Source: Rotaria sordida | Taxonomy: Eukaryota > Rotifera > Eurotatoria > Philodinida > Philodinidae | Reading direction: 5' to 3' | NCBI GenBank assembly: GCA_905250125.1 | Contig: CAJNOL010000596.1 | Location: forward strand, 5,467-69,466 | DNA length: 64,000 bases | Shown: one piece after another, positions 31,551-42,609 of the stretch | Layout: each line of letters opens with the position of its first letter | Numbering within the stretch: position 1 is the first letter of the stretch | Position numbers and translations under genes: made by a program | The notes under the pieces: model-generated | What the model was told of the DNA's origin: nothing | What the model saw: only the letters and a program-made list of their open reading frames with translations | The model's database searches: none

Positions 31551-31905
31551 ATGATGGAACTAAGTGAACAAATTATGAAATCATGGTACCAGTCAATTAA
31601 GATCAGATCACGAGGGAACATTGAACTACTTTTCTCATGTTCTCATACGAGTAATTTTCATTCGAAACAAAAGAATTATAGTGGGCTTGAAATGAAAGTG
31701 GTAGAAGATAATCTTTTTGTTTTGACAACTACAAAGGATGCGGATGTGTTAGTGTGACTAATCATGAAGATGAATTACACACCCCAAGAGACATATCCAC
31801 AATCATATCGACCCGCGGCTACACCGCTTCTAAAACACCTTCACAAAAGCTAAACGAGTCTCCAACACTAAAATTATCTCCAGTTACAACCAATAACACA
31901 CTTTT
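31551..31905 (+). pseudogene. Unidentified coding relic with a frameshift
   Basis: 31551-31757 encodes 68 residues ending LEMKVVEDNLFVLTTTKDAD-VLV. A second frame then continues with coding-like sequence (VTNHEDELHTPRDISTIIST... to ...SPVTTNNTLL, stop near 31910). Read as one gene it has a frameshift near 31750. No family recognised. Telomere-like hairpin 14 follows within 60 bases. Confidence 0.3.
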
Positions 31906-31958
31906 GTGATTTGTAGATAATCTCTCATAGGTCTGAATTAGTTTTAAAGAATACTTAA

Positions 31959-32117
31959 GGGTGTGTGATGTGTGATGTGTGGTGGGTGTGAGTGGGATGT
32001 GGACGCGGGTGGGGTGGGGTGGGGTGTGTGAGTATGGGTGTGGGATGTGGGTGTAGATCTTCTCTTCAACAAAACCCACACCCACATCTGCACCCCGCAC
32101 CCCACACTCGTACCCAT
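31959..32117. repeat. Telomere-like hairpin 14
   Basis: A G arm rich in GGTGTG/GGGGTG (31959-32055), linker TAGATCTTCTCTTCAACAAA, then C arm ACCCACACCCACATCTGCAC to about 32117. The linker is nearly that of hairpin 7. Confidence 0.85.
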
Positions 32118-32171
32118 ACAACACATCATTTGATTTTCCTCTCAATGATGTTGCATTCGTATTCAGTTAGG

Positions 32172-32593
32172 CTAACTTTTAGATTGTCATGGTAATATCA
32201 TCACGTTATCAGCATCAAGTAAAACATGTCCTAGTGAAAAAAATTTAGTTGCTATTTCAATACTGACGTCGTTCTCGACTGAGACGTGGAAATGAAAACT
32301 GTATTGCATCTGAAGAAATTCAAACTTATGATATCTCTATCGATCTGGAGTAATCTTATATTGATTGTACAATTGTAAATCTAATTAATCTTGTTGAATA
32401 TTTCTCTATTATCAATACAAAAAGAACTATCTATTGTATATATAAATTATATAGTATTCATTTCGTACTAAAAGCGTTCATTACAATTCGTACAGAACTA
32501 AAATATGAGACACGATGGAGTCGCTTTAATCATTCATAAAGACTTTGTCGAAATCGATCGGAACTTACAGGATGTTTCCGAAGTTTTGAGACA
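32172..32593 (+). repeat. Right arm of the 6.2 kb inverted-repeat composite
   Basis: Inverse copy of 26392-26812, starting AACTTTTAGATTGTCATGG and ending GTTTCCGAAGTTTTG. Its inner end is 55 bases from hairpin 14. Confidence 0.85.
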
Positions 32594-32777
32594 CGATAAA
32601 ATTAGTTTACTTGCAGATAAAGAATAATCTGTAACTGAATGTATTTTATATGAGCTTTCAGTCAGTACTCCGTGACGGTCTTTCAAATGACATACAATTC
32701 AATGATATCTTCTCTTCTAATAATAAAAATACAAACCTGAAAATGTAATGACAATATTTTCGAAATCGACCAACAAG

Positions 32778-33203
32778 AAAGGGTGTCACATAATAAATGA
32801 TGATAAATTGTTTATGATGTTTTTCATACTTTTTTTTTCACGTGGAAGGCTGAAATTTTTGTCACACATATATCTAATCAAGATCTTTTATTTCTAAAAG
32901 TTTTAACTTTCTAGCCATCACTACTGATGAAATACATCGATAGGATTGAAATACATAAATTTCAGTGCTCGATTTTTTCATTATTTTGTCAAAATAGCTC
33001 AAAAATCCAGTGCCGAAATTTATGTATTTCTATCTTGTTGATGTATTTTACCAGTAGCTATGGCTAGACAGCTGAAACTTTCAGAAATAAAAGATCTTGA
33101 TTAGATATATGTGTGACAAAAATTTCAGCCTTCTACATCAAAAAAAGTATGAACAATATCATAAACAATTTATCATCACTTATTATGTGACACCCTTTAT
33201 TGG
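32778..33203. repeat. Foldback element F, touching a telomere-like hairpin
   Basis: The outer ends AAGGGTGTCACATAATA and TTATTATGTGACACCCTTT are inverted, as are AATCAAGATCTTTTATTTC and GAAATAAAAGATCTTGATT inside. The loop near 32985-33005 is short. The terminal AGGGTGT resembles the hairpin family's own end, and hairpin 15 starts 3 bases beyond the right end. Confidence 0.88.
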
Positions 33204-33205
33204 GA

Positions 33206-33487
33206 GTGGGTGTGGGTGTGGGTGTGGTTGTGACTGTGGGTGTGGTTGTGGCCCTGGGTGTAGGTGGGTGTGGATATGGGTGAGTGGGTGTGGGTGTGCG
33301 TGACAAGAAGATCAACACCCACACCCACACCCACACCCACACCCAAACACCCGCACCCACAAACCCACACCCACACACCCACACATCCACACACCCACAC
33401 CCACCCACACCCACGCACCCACACCCACCCACACCCACCCACACCCACCCACACCCACACCCACATCCACACCCACACCCACACTCA
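33206..33487. repeat. Telomere-like hairpin 15 (largest)
   Basis: The G arm (33206-33300) is in good register, then linker GTGACAAGAAGATCAA, then about 170 bases of CCCACA units. Both strands translate to WVWVW or HTHTHP, so the long frames here are artefacts. Confidence 0.9.
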
Positions 33488-33489
33488 AT

Positions 33490-34828
33490 ATGAAAAACTA
33501 TCATATGCGCATGTTTGCTCCTATTCTTGAGTAGGTACCTGTTTCATCATGAACATTTGCATTAAATAGTAAAATCATTACTTTCAATACCGTGATTTGA
33601 AGTAGGAATGCCAAAAAATATTATATTGATTTAAGAAAAAATTCCATCTTTAGCATTGGTTAGAAATTAGTAATAAAATGAAGCAATTGAAAAATGTCCT
33701 ACGTAGTTATCATACGTAGAAAAGCTTGAAGTTCTGAAGCAGCAGCAATCGGGTTAGGTCCGTTTCTTTCGAGATCGAAACAGACTATACCCATAACTTT
33801 CTTTGCCCATTGCTTGGTTCGTGTTGTATGTATTTATCGATGTAGGGTCCATCTTGTCCGATAAACTATCGCCTAAATAAGAAATCATTCATTTCTTTGA
33901 TAGTTTGTTCTAATAGTAATCAAATATCATACTAAGGAGCTAGTCTTTTTTTCGGCAAAATTTCAAAGAACAAATAGGTAAACAAAGAAGTCGAATAAAA
34001 GTGATCCGATGGAAAAATGAAAAAACATTCTCTTTATGGCATAAGATACTTATTATAATGAAACCTTTTTATGCTAGGTGATCGATAAATAGAGAGAGAA
34101 AAACACGTGCTTGTTCAATGTATAAAGACGTGCTGGTGAGAAATAGGAATTGAAATGCAAACATAGACCAGCTGAGTGTCAGCAATCTCCATCAAATGAG
34201 CAATAAACCGTATGAGTAAAAGAGTTTATTGCCATAATGCATGGTTGAAAGTGCACTGAATCATGTTGTACATTTTTTTGTTTAAAAGTAGCGAATAAAC
34301 CTTTGAAAGACTTGAAAATTGACTTTAGATGATAATTTTTTCTCTTACAAGCTTACAAAGCGTACACTTTCAGTTTTCTTTAATTCTTTGTTGAGACATC
34401 TCACTTTTTTTAAGGAATCCACTTTTTAATCAAAAGATCTTCTAGAAAGATAATAACTGTTGAGAAAATGTGTATGATCTCAGTTGGATAAATCTAAAGT
34501 TTCATCCTATATCAATTTTTTTTATGGAATTGTTTCCTCTGCACAGCGGCTGAGTCTGACAATTCTCAAGGCCTTCGCGAAACCCTATTTTCTAAGATTC
34601 GTTCACTATTCTCAAACAAAAACCAGATATTAAACTTGTAAGAGTTTAAAATATTGCTCCTAATCTATAATCGCTCATCTGTCTTCAAGAGACTTTCTCA
34701 CTATCGGCTAATGATTTGATATTTAGAATTTTTGGCTCGAATTTCTTTCTTGAGGTGATCTGAACTCAAACTCTATTTCCACAAATGTCATTTTTTGCTA
34801 TGAACTACAATTAGGAGTTTTTTCTCTG
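33490..34828. other. Noncoding stretch
   Basis: AT-rich; no gene, tRNA or repeat recognised. A poly(A) signal for the dynamin gene lies at its end. Confidence 0.4.
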
Positions 34829-34834
34829 TTTATT
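34829..34834 (-). terminator. Polyadenylation signal of the dynamin-family gene
   Basis: TTTATT on the + strand (AATAAA on the minus strand) 32 bases after the stop codon at 34866. Confidence 0.55.
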
Positions 34835-34865
34835 TTTTTTCCTGTGCTGAAATGCACTTTGCTAT

Positions 34866-37800
34866 TTATCTTTTTGCTAGTTGAATACGATTTCGTTTAA
34901 CCATACTATTTGCATCATCATTCATAGAAATTCCATCTGGAACACTAGCTTGATATATTGGTTGTGAAAGTGTCTGTGTAGGTCTAGGACTTGTTTGCAT
35001 GCCGTAACCGGATGCTACATTTACATAGCCATCGTTGTTGATCATCTCATATTGACGATCACTATTAACTATTTACACAAGAAAATAACATAAAAAAGAC
35101 GATCCGATGAGATTTACGTACATGTAGAAGGTACTGAAATATTGTCATAGTTCATTGTGTTTGGATCAACGCTCAAATGATCATGTGCATGTGAATAATT
35201 CTTATCTTGTTCGAGTGAGTCACCATCGAGAAAACCAAAGGTTAGATCTTCTCGATCATGTTTATCATAGATTTCACTTAGAAAAATATTTGCTAATGTT
35301 GGATTATGAATTGTCATAAGTTTATATTCATCATCATGCATATTATCATTTTCGATTTCATTTGATTCTCCAGTCGAACGAGTATAGGAATTTTGAGAGT
35401 GAAATTGTCGCCGAAGGTGCGTCTCAACAACTTCTTGTTTCTTGCGTAAGTAATCTCCATGCCTCAAGCTTTCTTTATTGATATATTCCGTCTGCACTCG
35501 ACGTTGAACACCTTTTAGCCGTTGTACATCGTTCATCTCCCTGATAGCCGCATCGATAAATGTCAAAGCATCAGTTAAAGCTTCGATCTTTTCTATTGAT
35601 TTATGACATGCTTCGTTTATTTCATCCAAACGCATATTGGACATTTCACTAATTTGTTGTTCGGTCATACGACTAATACGTAAGGATAAAGGACATCGAC
35701 TTGATTTTTCTTTGAACCATTTAGTATCGATTCGATCAAAATTGTGAATTTTCATAACAACACTTGTATTAAAACTTGATCGAATATCTTCCAACAATCG
35801 ACCACAACTGGCTGTATAAAGTTCTTGAATAGCGCGACGCCCATTCAAATGATGACTTCCTGTATGTGGATCTCGTTTGTTCGTTAAAAATGATTCGGAA
35901 CCGTAGATTTGCTCAAGAAGTTTTTCTGGTGGAATGGATTTGAAAATATCGGCAAGAGTTGCTTTCATATACGTATTGTTTATTGTATTATGAACAAAGA
36001 CACCGTCGATAGGTTGATTAAATTTCTCATGTTTGATCTCTTTTGGAATAGAAAAGACCAATTTTAACATGCGTGCAGTAATATCATAATGTGAATAGGC
36101 ACTAATAGAATTACGTGCATAACGAATCAAACGTATGGCATCGTGAATCATTGATCGTACGACAATGTGATATTCAAGATCGACAGCATTTAAAAATTGA
36201 TCATGATCGCGTAAGAGCGGATATTTTTCATTACTAAGAAGATATCGTTTGACATTAATTCTGAACATATCCAATATATATGAATACATTTGAGTGAGCC
36301 AACAACTGCCTAAGAGGAAAGTTTCACGTAGAAGAGTGCGAAGAACATCCCGAACTGCTTTTTCCATATCGTCATAGTCGCTTGTATTGGCGGCTAAATG
36401 TGCTGCAGCTGTTTCAATCCAATCTCGTGTAGGTTCACGTGGTTTAAAGTGTAAAATCATGTATGAAAATATGTTGTGAAGTCGTGTAAAATGACGAGAA
36501 CCAACAAGACGTAGATTGAGAGTTTCATGTTCTTCCGGAAATCGTTCTTTCAATTCGTTTGCTGTTAAATAAGCACGCCATGTCACCTGTTTCTTTCGCT
36601 TCCATTCACTGTAGTCAGCTTCAATCTCCTCGTATGTCTGACCACATCGTTCAAGTGGAAAGATGAAATCTATTTCGGATTTGTAACCAACATATTGACA
36701 AAGAGTAGTTCGAAAATCGTTCAAATATTGAAGATAATTCTCTTGTAATGATTTGGGATCAAGCAATTTGTAGCATTCTTGTTCACTATCGTACTTGCGT
36801 CGTGCCTCTTCGAGTTGTTCATCAATTGTCGTTTTCAATTTTGGCAGAGCAGCACGGAAAGACTATAGTGAATCAAAATAACACTATTTGATTTTGATAC
36901 ATACGAAATGTGAAAAGGGTTCAAGAAATGACGAGCAATTCTTTTTTCTTTCATGTAGAACAAAAGATAGTTAGAATTCTCTATCATTGTGCGAATTTGA
37001 AGAAACTAAGTGACTTGTTTGCCAAAGTCAAGTGTCAAACAATTTCTTTCACGAAAAAACTACAGCTCAATCAGCGTCGTCCATAGGCATACATCGAGAA
37101 TCAAAATTAGGGTCTATCTATTTTTTGTGGAAAAAAGGAGGACATCCAAGAAGAAGAACCTAGCAGACTTTATTTAAGCATGCAAAGTTGTAGAGCAAAT
37201 AGTTGTCTACAAGATAAGGCATTGACGAGGTTTGTACAATGTAGAGTTCCGCTTTTATTGCAATTCTACAGACAACTCTGATCACGAATAAGAACCGAAA
37301 ATTCCAGGCTCGGTCTTGGTCAAGACTCTCCTTAAAAATCTAATAAAAGCTGAATTACAAGTCGTACAAATCTCGTTCATCTCTTATTTTGTAGAAAACT
37401 GTTTTCTCTACAATGAATTCTGAGTGCATATCTAGTCGTCGACGAAAAAAAATCTTGAGGCATTTATTTTTCTCTATAAAATTCTCGTTTTTTTCGCCTT
37501 GAAGAACGTCATTTTAAACAAGTACTACCAGCATGACTGCTTGGCGATTCCAAAAGTATTGCAAAACGTTGCTGGAAATATGACTCAAAAAACTATATCG
37601 ATTTTTCGAATTCCATATTTTTCTAATCAGAATTGGTCGCAAACAGCAAGGTCATTATGCACGTTAGACCAAAAAAGGTTTACACTGGCTTTGATCTAAA
37701 AAATGTTCGACTCTCTTAATACTGATTATATCCAAACACATCTGTTGCAAGGCGCCAAAAAATCAAAATTTCAGCAAATTTTTGTTCTCGATTTAGTGTA

Positions 37801-39801
37801 GCCGAATAGAACACATCGAGTTACCCATGAACAATTAGTTTTTGAGTTTTTGTCCAAAAATTTTTCTTGGAAATATTGGGAAAACACTAAATTCTACATA
37901 TCATGATTAGAGTCGTCCATTATCACACATATGTAAATGTTTTCTTTTTTCTTCCCCTTGCAGAACATGTTAGCAACTATTTCCCAAATTCTGTAGAAGA
38001 AATTAACCAGAAGAAACATATTTAGATATGTCTTTTTGGTTAATTTTGTGAAACTCATATATATTTTCGAAGAAAATAGTGAATGTAAGTTTTAAGTCAA
38101 AGTTTTGCGACTCAGCATCCCCACCGTACACATTACAGACTATAGCAACCCTCCCCCTTCAAAAAAAAGAATTTCTGCTTGAAATGTGGAAATAATTCAA
38201 AGGTTCCAATTGCGACGATCAACCGTCATAGAAAACAACTAGAGCCTACGAGGGTTTTCACTTTATGTATTTTGTATTAGTTTAACGAAGCTAAAGAGCT
38301 TATGTGAGTTTCACATTACGGTCTCAAAGGAGCTGTACTAACATGTTCTACAAGGTGAGAAAAACAAAATATTTACATATGTGTGATAATGGACGACTCT
38401 AATCATGATATTTAGAATTTAGTGTTTTCCTAACATTTTCAGGGAGAAAAACAAAAATTTGTTGAAATTTCAAATTTCCAGCATCTTACTCATCACTCAT
38501 GTATAGAGAAATCGGGTCAAACAAAATATATATTTCTATTGTAAGTGTTATGTTATAGATTTAGTTTCAAATAGGTACTACAAAGAAGTGATATCAGAAA
38601 GCGACATCAGTGCTTCACTCATGACTGGGTTACGCCTTCATTGATCGAAATATCACAAGTTTCATATTCAGTATGGGATACATCTGCAAGAAATAAACCA
38701 CACTCATTTTGAAAGATCTGTTTTCAATGTAGTGTCACACTATCGTTTAGTTTCTGTGATAAGCTTGCAGTTAGAATTCACTACTCGTCTGTGATGGTTT
38801 ACCTTGAGCCAAAGGGTTTGAATTTGATTTCGTACTACATCGATGCCAATGCGTGCGCGATATTGAACATCGAAAGGTTGATAATTATCTGGAGGTTGAC
38901 CGCTCTTTCGATTGATATCTTCGATCCATTTGTCGACTTCTTGTTGTTCTTGATGTGGTAACTCACGAAGATATTTGACATTTTCATCGAAGGATCGTTC
39001 TGTCATTGAATATCCACCAAAGATCATATTTGTGAAGAAAGATGGGCCAAAATCTTGTAATTGCTTGGCAACATTTTTATTGACTGCTGTTCCATTTGTA
39101 AAATTTAACATGAACGAATCAAATTTGGTGTGTACAGTGATCATATTTTGACGGTAATCATGTCTTGGTGGTAGTGTAGTATCGATACCATTTGGTTTCG
39201 TACAGATATCGTGGATAACACGTGCTCCATGACTATTATCAGTAACCTGTGTAGTTTCTTTCACCAGGACAATCGAGAAACGAGGATTTCGTACGAATGA
39301 TTCCGCAATCTTTTCTACTGCTTGTCGATTCACAGCAATTTTATCACCACCAACTAGACCTGGTATATCAATAATTTCGAAATCCGTATATTCAGCACTT
39401 TCGATCTCAATCCATTCTGGTTCTTGACGAAAACCTCCCGTTGTGGCATATTCTTCTTGAATATGTTTCATTAATTGTTGTAAATAATTCGCCAGTTGAG
39501 AAGCAGTGATACCAGTTGGTCGAATAATACGAAGTTCACCAAGGGGCAAAGTCGGATTATAGACGAGTCGATAAGCAACTGGACAACGTGTGGCAACATC
39601 AGCTTGTGAGAACGAACATGGAAATCGAAGAAAATTTTGAACTAACATCGACTTGCCCGTCGATGTTTCGCCAACAATTACCAATTGAGGCACCTCGAGT
39701 TCGTTTTCGACTTTATATTTTTTAGCTATTGCTCGAAGTTGTGTGTATGCCTCGAACGCAGCCCGATCAATAACAGATTCATGAGAGATTGAATGTGCCA
39801 T
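34866..39801 (-). CDS. Dynamin-superfamily GTPase (3 exons, about 979 aa)
   Basis: Minus-strand exons are 39801-38803, 36862-35118 and 35061-34866. Junctions are CTCAAG/GTAAAC...CTATAG/TCTTTC (phase 0) and TGTAC/GTAAAT...TTAATAG/TGATCG (phase 2), and both keep frame. Exon 1 is the G domain: P-loop GETSTGKS (44-51), G2 Thr71 in ATRCP, G3 DIPG (145-148), G4 TKFD (225-228). The junction reads QTLWLK-SFRAALPKL, the normal start of the dynamin stalk. Exon 2 is the helical middle/effector region. Exon 3 adds a hydrophilic tail with GYVNVASGYG and ends KRNRIQLAKR. No PH domain or membrane span is obvious, so it resembles Mx/dynamin-related proteins that remodel intracellular membranes by GTP-driven assembly. 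Intron 1 is 1,940 bases and carries two foldback elements. All GTP-binding motifs are intact, so it is probably functional. Confidence 0.85.
37184..37428. repeat. Foldback element G, in dynamin intron 1
   Basis: GTTGTAGAGCAAATAGTTGTC...GAGGTTTGTACAA on the left pairs with TTGTACAAATCTC-type sequence (CGTACAAATCTCG) and GAAAACTGTTTTCTCTACAA on the right. Moderately diverged. No coding. Confidence 0.65.
37757..38485. repeat. Foldback element H, in dynamin intron 1
   Basis: ATCATGATTAGAGTCGTCCA (left, about 37902) and TGGACGACTCTAATCATGAT (right, about 38389) are perfect inverse copies. Further out, AAAATTTCAGCAAATTTTTG pairs with CAAAAATTTGTTGAAATTTC. It encloses boundary-repeat copy 2. Confidence 0.8.
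38046..38160 (-). repeat. Dispersed boundary repeat, copy 2
   Basis: The minus strand reads TTGCTATAGTCTGTAATG ... CTTTGACTTAAAACTTACAT ... TTCGAAAATATATATGAG ... CACAAAATT. It matches copy 3 (50866-50983) over its length and copy 1 over its second half. It lies in the loop of foldback H. Confidence 0.65.
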
Positions 39802-39820
39802 TGCTGAATGAAAATGAATA
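39802..39820 (-). promoter_or_regulatory. Splice acceptor 2 nt upstream of the dynamin start (trans-splice candidate)
   Basis: The minus strand reads TTCATTTTCATTCAG then CA-ATG. The CAG is at 39806-39804, leaving only CA before the ATG. Very close acceptors like this fit spliced-leader addition; a 5'UTR intron is the alternative. Confidence 0.5.
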
Positions 39821-40160
39821 GTAATTTGTTGTTATTTGTCGAGACGTTTTCTTTTTGAATGAGACCCTGCCAGCAATAGTAATTCTTTTATATAGTGACA
39901 AATCTATTAAAGACTCTTCATAGTACCGTGATTTTTTCATTTGTCAGGAAGAAAAAAAAGAAAGCAATGTCGTCAACAACATGTCAAAACAGTCATGAAT
40001 CACTGTGCGTCAACAGCAATTAAAAACACCGATAATGAAGGCTTCTTGCGGAGCGAACACAATCAATGAGCATGAATCGTTCTTCATAAAATAGGTTTCA
40101 GCTCGAGCTATACGATAACCTTTCATATTTGTAAAGATGGTGATTTGCTCTTAATTTATT
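39820..40160. other. 5' flank of the dynamin gene
   Basis: AT-rich; no distinct promoter element recognised. Confidence 0.3.
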
Positions 40161-40162
40161 TT

Positions 40163-40315
40163 AAATCTAAATTATTTAAATTTATTTAAATCCAGTTTAA
40201 ATCAATATAAATTCAATTTAAACTAAATAAAATTCAATTTAAATCCCATATGAGTTAATGCAAATGGATTTAAATTGAATTTATATTGATTTAAACTTGA
40301 TTTAAATAAATTTAT
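40163..40315. repeat. AT-rich foldback (AATTTAAATCC type)
   Basis: AAATTTATTTAAATCCAG...ATATAAATTCAATTTAAA on the left is inverted as TTTAAATTGAATTTATAT...GATTTAAATAAATTT on the right. The motif TTTAAAT recurs throughout. A short C-strand telomere-like patch (CACCCACACTCAC) follows at about 40377. Confidence 0.7.
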
Positions 40316-40545
40316 GCAAATCCAATTTAAATTTTGGATTTATTAAATTTTTGTACACGTAAACTGATCGCCTCTACACCCACACTCACATCCTAAGGAA
40401 CAAGAACCAACTTGAAAATTCGTTTCTATGCGTTTTCGAGCATCCAGGAAGGTTTACATATACCTATTCTTCCCATACTATGGGTTATTTAATTTCAATC
40501 TGAATTTAAACAGAAAAAGAGCACTTGATTTCAAATTGAAATAAG

Positions 40546-40626
40546 GAACTAAGGGGACTAAGGGGACTAAGGAGACTAAGGAGACTAAGGGGACTAAGGG
40601 GACTAAGGAGACTAAGGAGACTAAGG
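40546..40626. repeat. Tandem GGGGACTAA / GGAGACTAA array at a gap edge
   Basis: Nonamers AAGGGGACT and AAGGAGACT alternate about nine times up to the run of Ns. The array is probably longer than shown and caused the assembly break. Confidence 0.85.
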
Positions 40627-40726
40627 NNNNNNNNNNNNNNNNNNNNNNNNNNNNNNNNNNNNNNNNNNNNNNNNNNNNNNNNNNNNNNNNNNNNNNNNNN
40701 NNNNNNNNNNNNNNNNNNNNNNNNNN
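40627..40726. other. Assembly gap (100 N)
   Basis: Exactly 100 Ns, the conventional length for a gap of unknown size. Distances across it should not be trusted. Confidence 0.97.
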
Positions 40727-41276
40727 TGCACCTATTGAAGCTCACTCTACTGATTCTGATGCTTCATATCGATTATGTTCCTCACCCTTGCAATTGCGTA
40801 ATAGGAGGGAAAAAGATCAAATAAGATTAAGATCGGTTTTTTGAATATGTTTTGTTCAGTCGAGCTATTTCGTTTGTTCCCCTTCTTCCAGTAAAGGTAT
40901 TTTCCCAAAAGAAAACTAACCGAACAAGACATGAATCAAGATACGAATGTTCAATTTATGATGTTGGACTTTGCGTTGATCCATGTTTTCGTATTTATCA
41001 TAACTGAACTTTTGAGCGAAACGTTCAATTTTGAAAACGCATTTTTCTAGGACAAAGTTTTTTGTGCTTTGTTATTGAGAAGCGATTTCTGTTTTCTATA
41101 TAAAACAATAAAATATGTTTGTCCGATAACGTCTTTTACTATCCTTAATTATCTACGAATTTGTAAAAGTTATTTTGCAAAAAGTTTACCAGATAGTTTT
41201 AAAAAAAAACTTAACAGTCAAGTGGTTAAAATGGTTATTTTTTGACTAGCGATGGATGTGTTTGCATTATTCGTTA

Positions 41277-41825
41277 ATAAGGTCAGATATACTCAGGTCA
41301 AATTACAGTTCTCATCATTAAACTAAGAAATTTAAAATATAGGCTTCTGTTACCATGCCTAGATCAAAATATTCGAATCTTAGGATATTTTCACCATATC
41401 TAAAGTACTCACAAATCAAAATTTTAGCAGAATTTTTTTTCTGTTTTCGTCATAATTGAATAGAGCTTGTCAAGGCATATAAGAAAAAGTATGTTTCAAA
41501 TTCAAAAAACAAATATTTTACGAAGTCTACGATAATATTATTTTCAGATATATAGGAAAATAGACTCAGAATTTTGATTTTCACAAGGAGTGTTTTGAAT
41601 TCGAAACATACTTTTTCTTATATAACTCGACGAGCTCTATACAATCATGATGAAAAAAGGAAAAAAATTCTGCTAAAATTTTGATTTGCGAGCACATTTC
41701 ATATAATGTAAATATCGTAAAATTCGAATATCACGGTCTAGGCGTGGTAACAAAAGCTTATATTTTAAATTTCTTAGTTTAATTATGAGAGCTGTAATTT
41801 GACCCGAATATATCTAAACTTATTA
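41277..41825. repeat. Foldback element I
   Basis: TAAACTAAGAAATTTAAAAT pairs with ATTTTAAATTTCTTAGTTTA, AAAAAGTATGTTTC with GAAACATACTTTTT, and TCAAAATTTTAGCAGAATTT with AAATTCTGCTAAAATTTTGA. Arms are about 240 bases each; the centre has no gene. Confidence 0.88.
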
Positions 41826-42398
41826 ACTGACAATACGAATACCTCTATCACAAGCATTCTAAATGTTCAACTCATCTTTTGACTTGTTCTCTTCGTACAA
41901 CATTTATATTATATTCAATGTACTCTGTATAGAACTGTTTGTACATTTTTTCATTTATATCAACTGCTAATGTAAGTCATTCGTCAAGAGACAAAAATTG
42001 ATTAAAATAGACTTGAAACATATTACATTATTTTATTCAAAACAGGGTATTGAACAGATTTCTATTTTTCAGCGAACTGCTATTATCTATGGCCGACCTC
42101 TCGGTATGTGTTAGATATTACTCGGCAACGTAAAATTTAATTGTGAGATCTAATTTTCAATGCTATTTCGAATTAATTGAAAAAAATTTGAACTCATGTT
42201 CATTTAACTCAGAGAGATATGAAAGAAGAGATAGATCGTGCTAATAAATTAGACAAATAATTTATTCGAAAGAAAATTTCTCAAACGTCTAAATTGTTCA
42301 AAAATCAGAGGATCGAGTTTTTTTTTGTTCTGTTCTTTCGTTTATAGTTTAACATGTTCTGAATTCTATTAAGTAAAGCAGCGGGTAACATGTTACTA

Positions 42399-42605
42399 CT
42401 AGATCATTTTCGTTTTAAATGAATTGAATTTGTTCTCTTGTTCCTTCTCGATCACATGTTCTTCGTTTGAAGACAAACGCCTATCATCGATCAATTGTAA
42501 TAAACTAATCAGATAATTTAGATATAGAGAAAACAGAAAGACAAGAAAAAATAATATTCCAGTGATCATTTGGTTATAAACAGATATAATAATAAATGAA
42601 TACAT
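42399..42605 (-). CDS. Small single-pass membrane protein, tentative
   Basis: 68 codons: a hydrophobic segment MITGILFFLVFLFSLYLNYL (about residues 13-32), then a charged tail (LIDDRRLSSNEEHVIEKEQE...). This could be a last exon or a stand-alone small protein. AT-rich sequence can produce such frames by chance, and no splice or poly(A) support was found. Two small + strand exon-like pieces (42075-42105, and 42218-42262 ending ANKLDK-stop) also lie nearby but cannot be joined in frame. Confidence 0.25.
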   Translation of the reverse strand: MYSFIIISVYNQMITGILFFLVFLFSLYLNYLISLLQLIDDRRLSSNEEHVIEKEQENKFNSFKTKMI

Positions 42606-42609
42606 AAAG

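Noticed and set aside
33133-33530. Long open frames rich in WVWV, GCGC or HTHTHP (also near 472-735, 7758-8105, 31819-32195, 46453-46693)
   Set aside because: They are translations of hexameric telomere-like repeats, open in several frames on both strands because the unit lacks stops.
35114-39801. Two separate genes (a GTPase and a helical protein)
   Set aside because: Splice signals and phase join them in the exact order and position of dynamin G domain and stalk, so one gene is the better reading.
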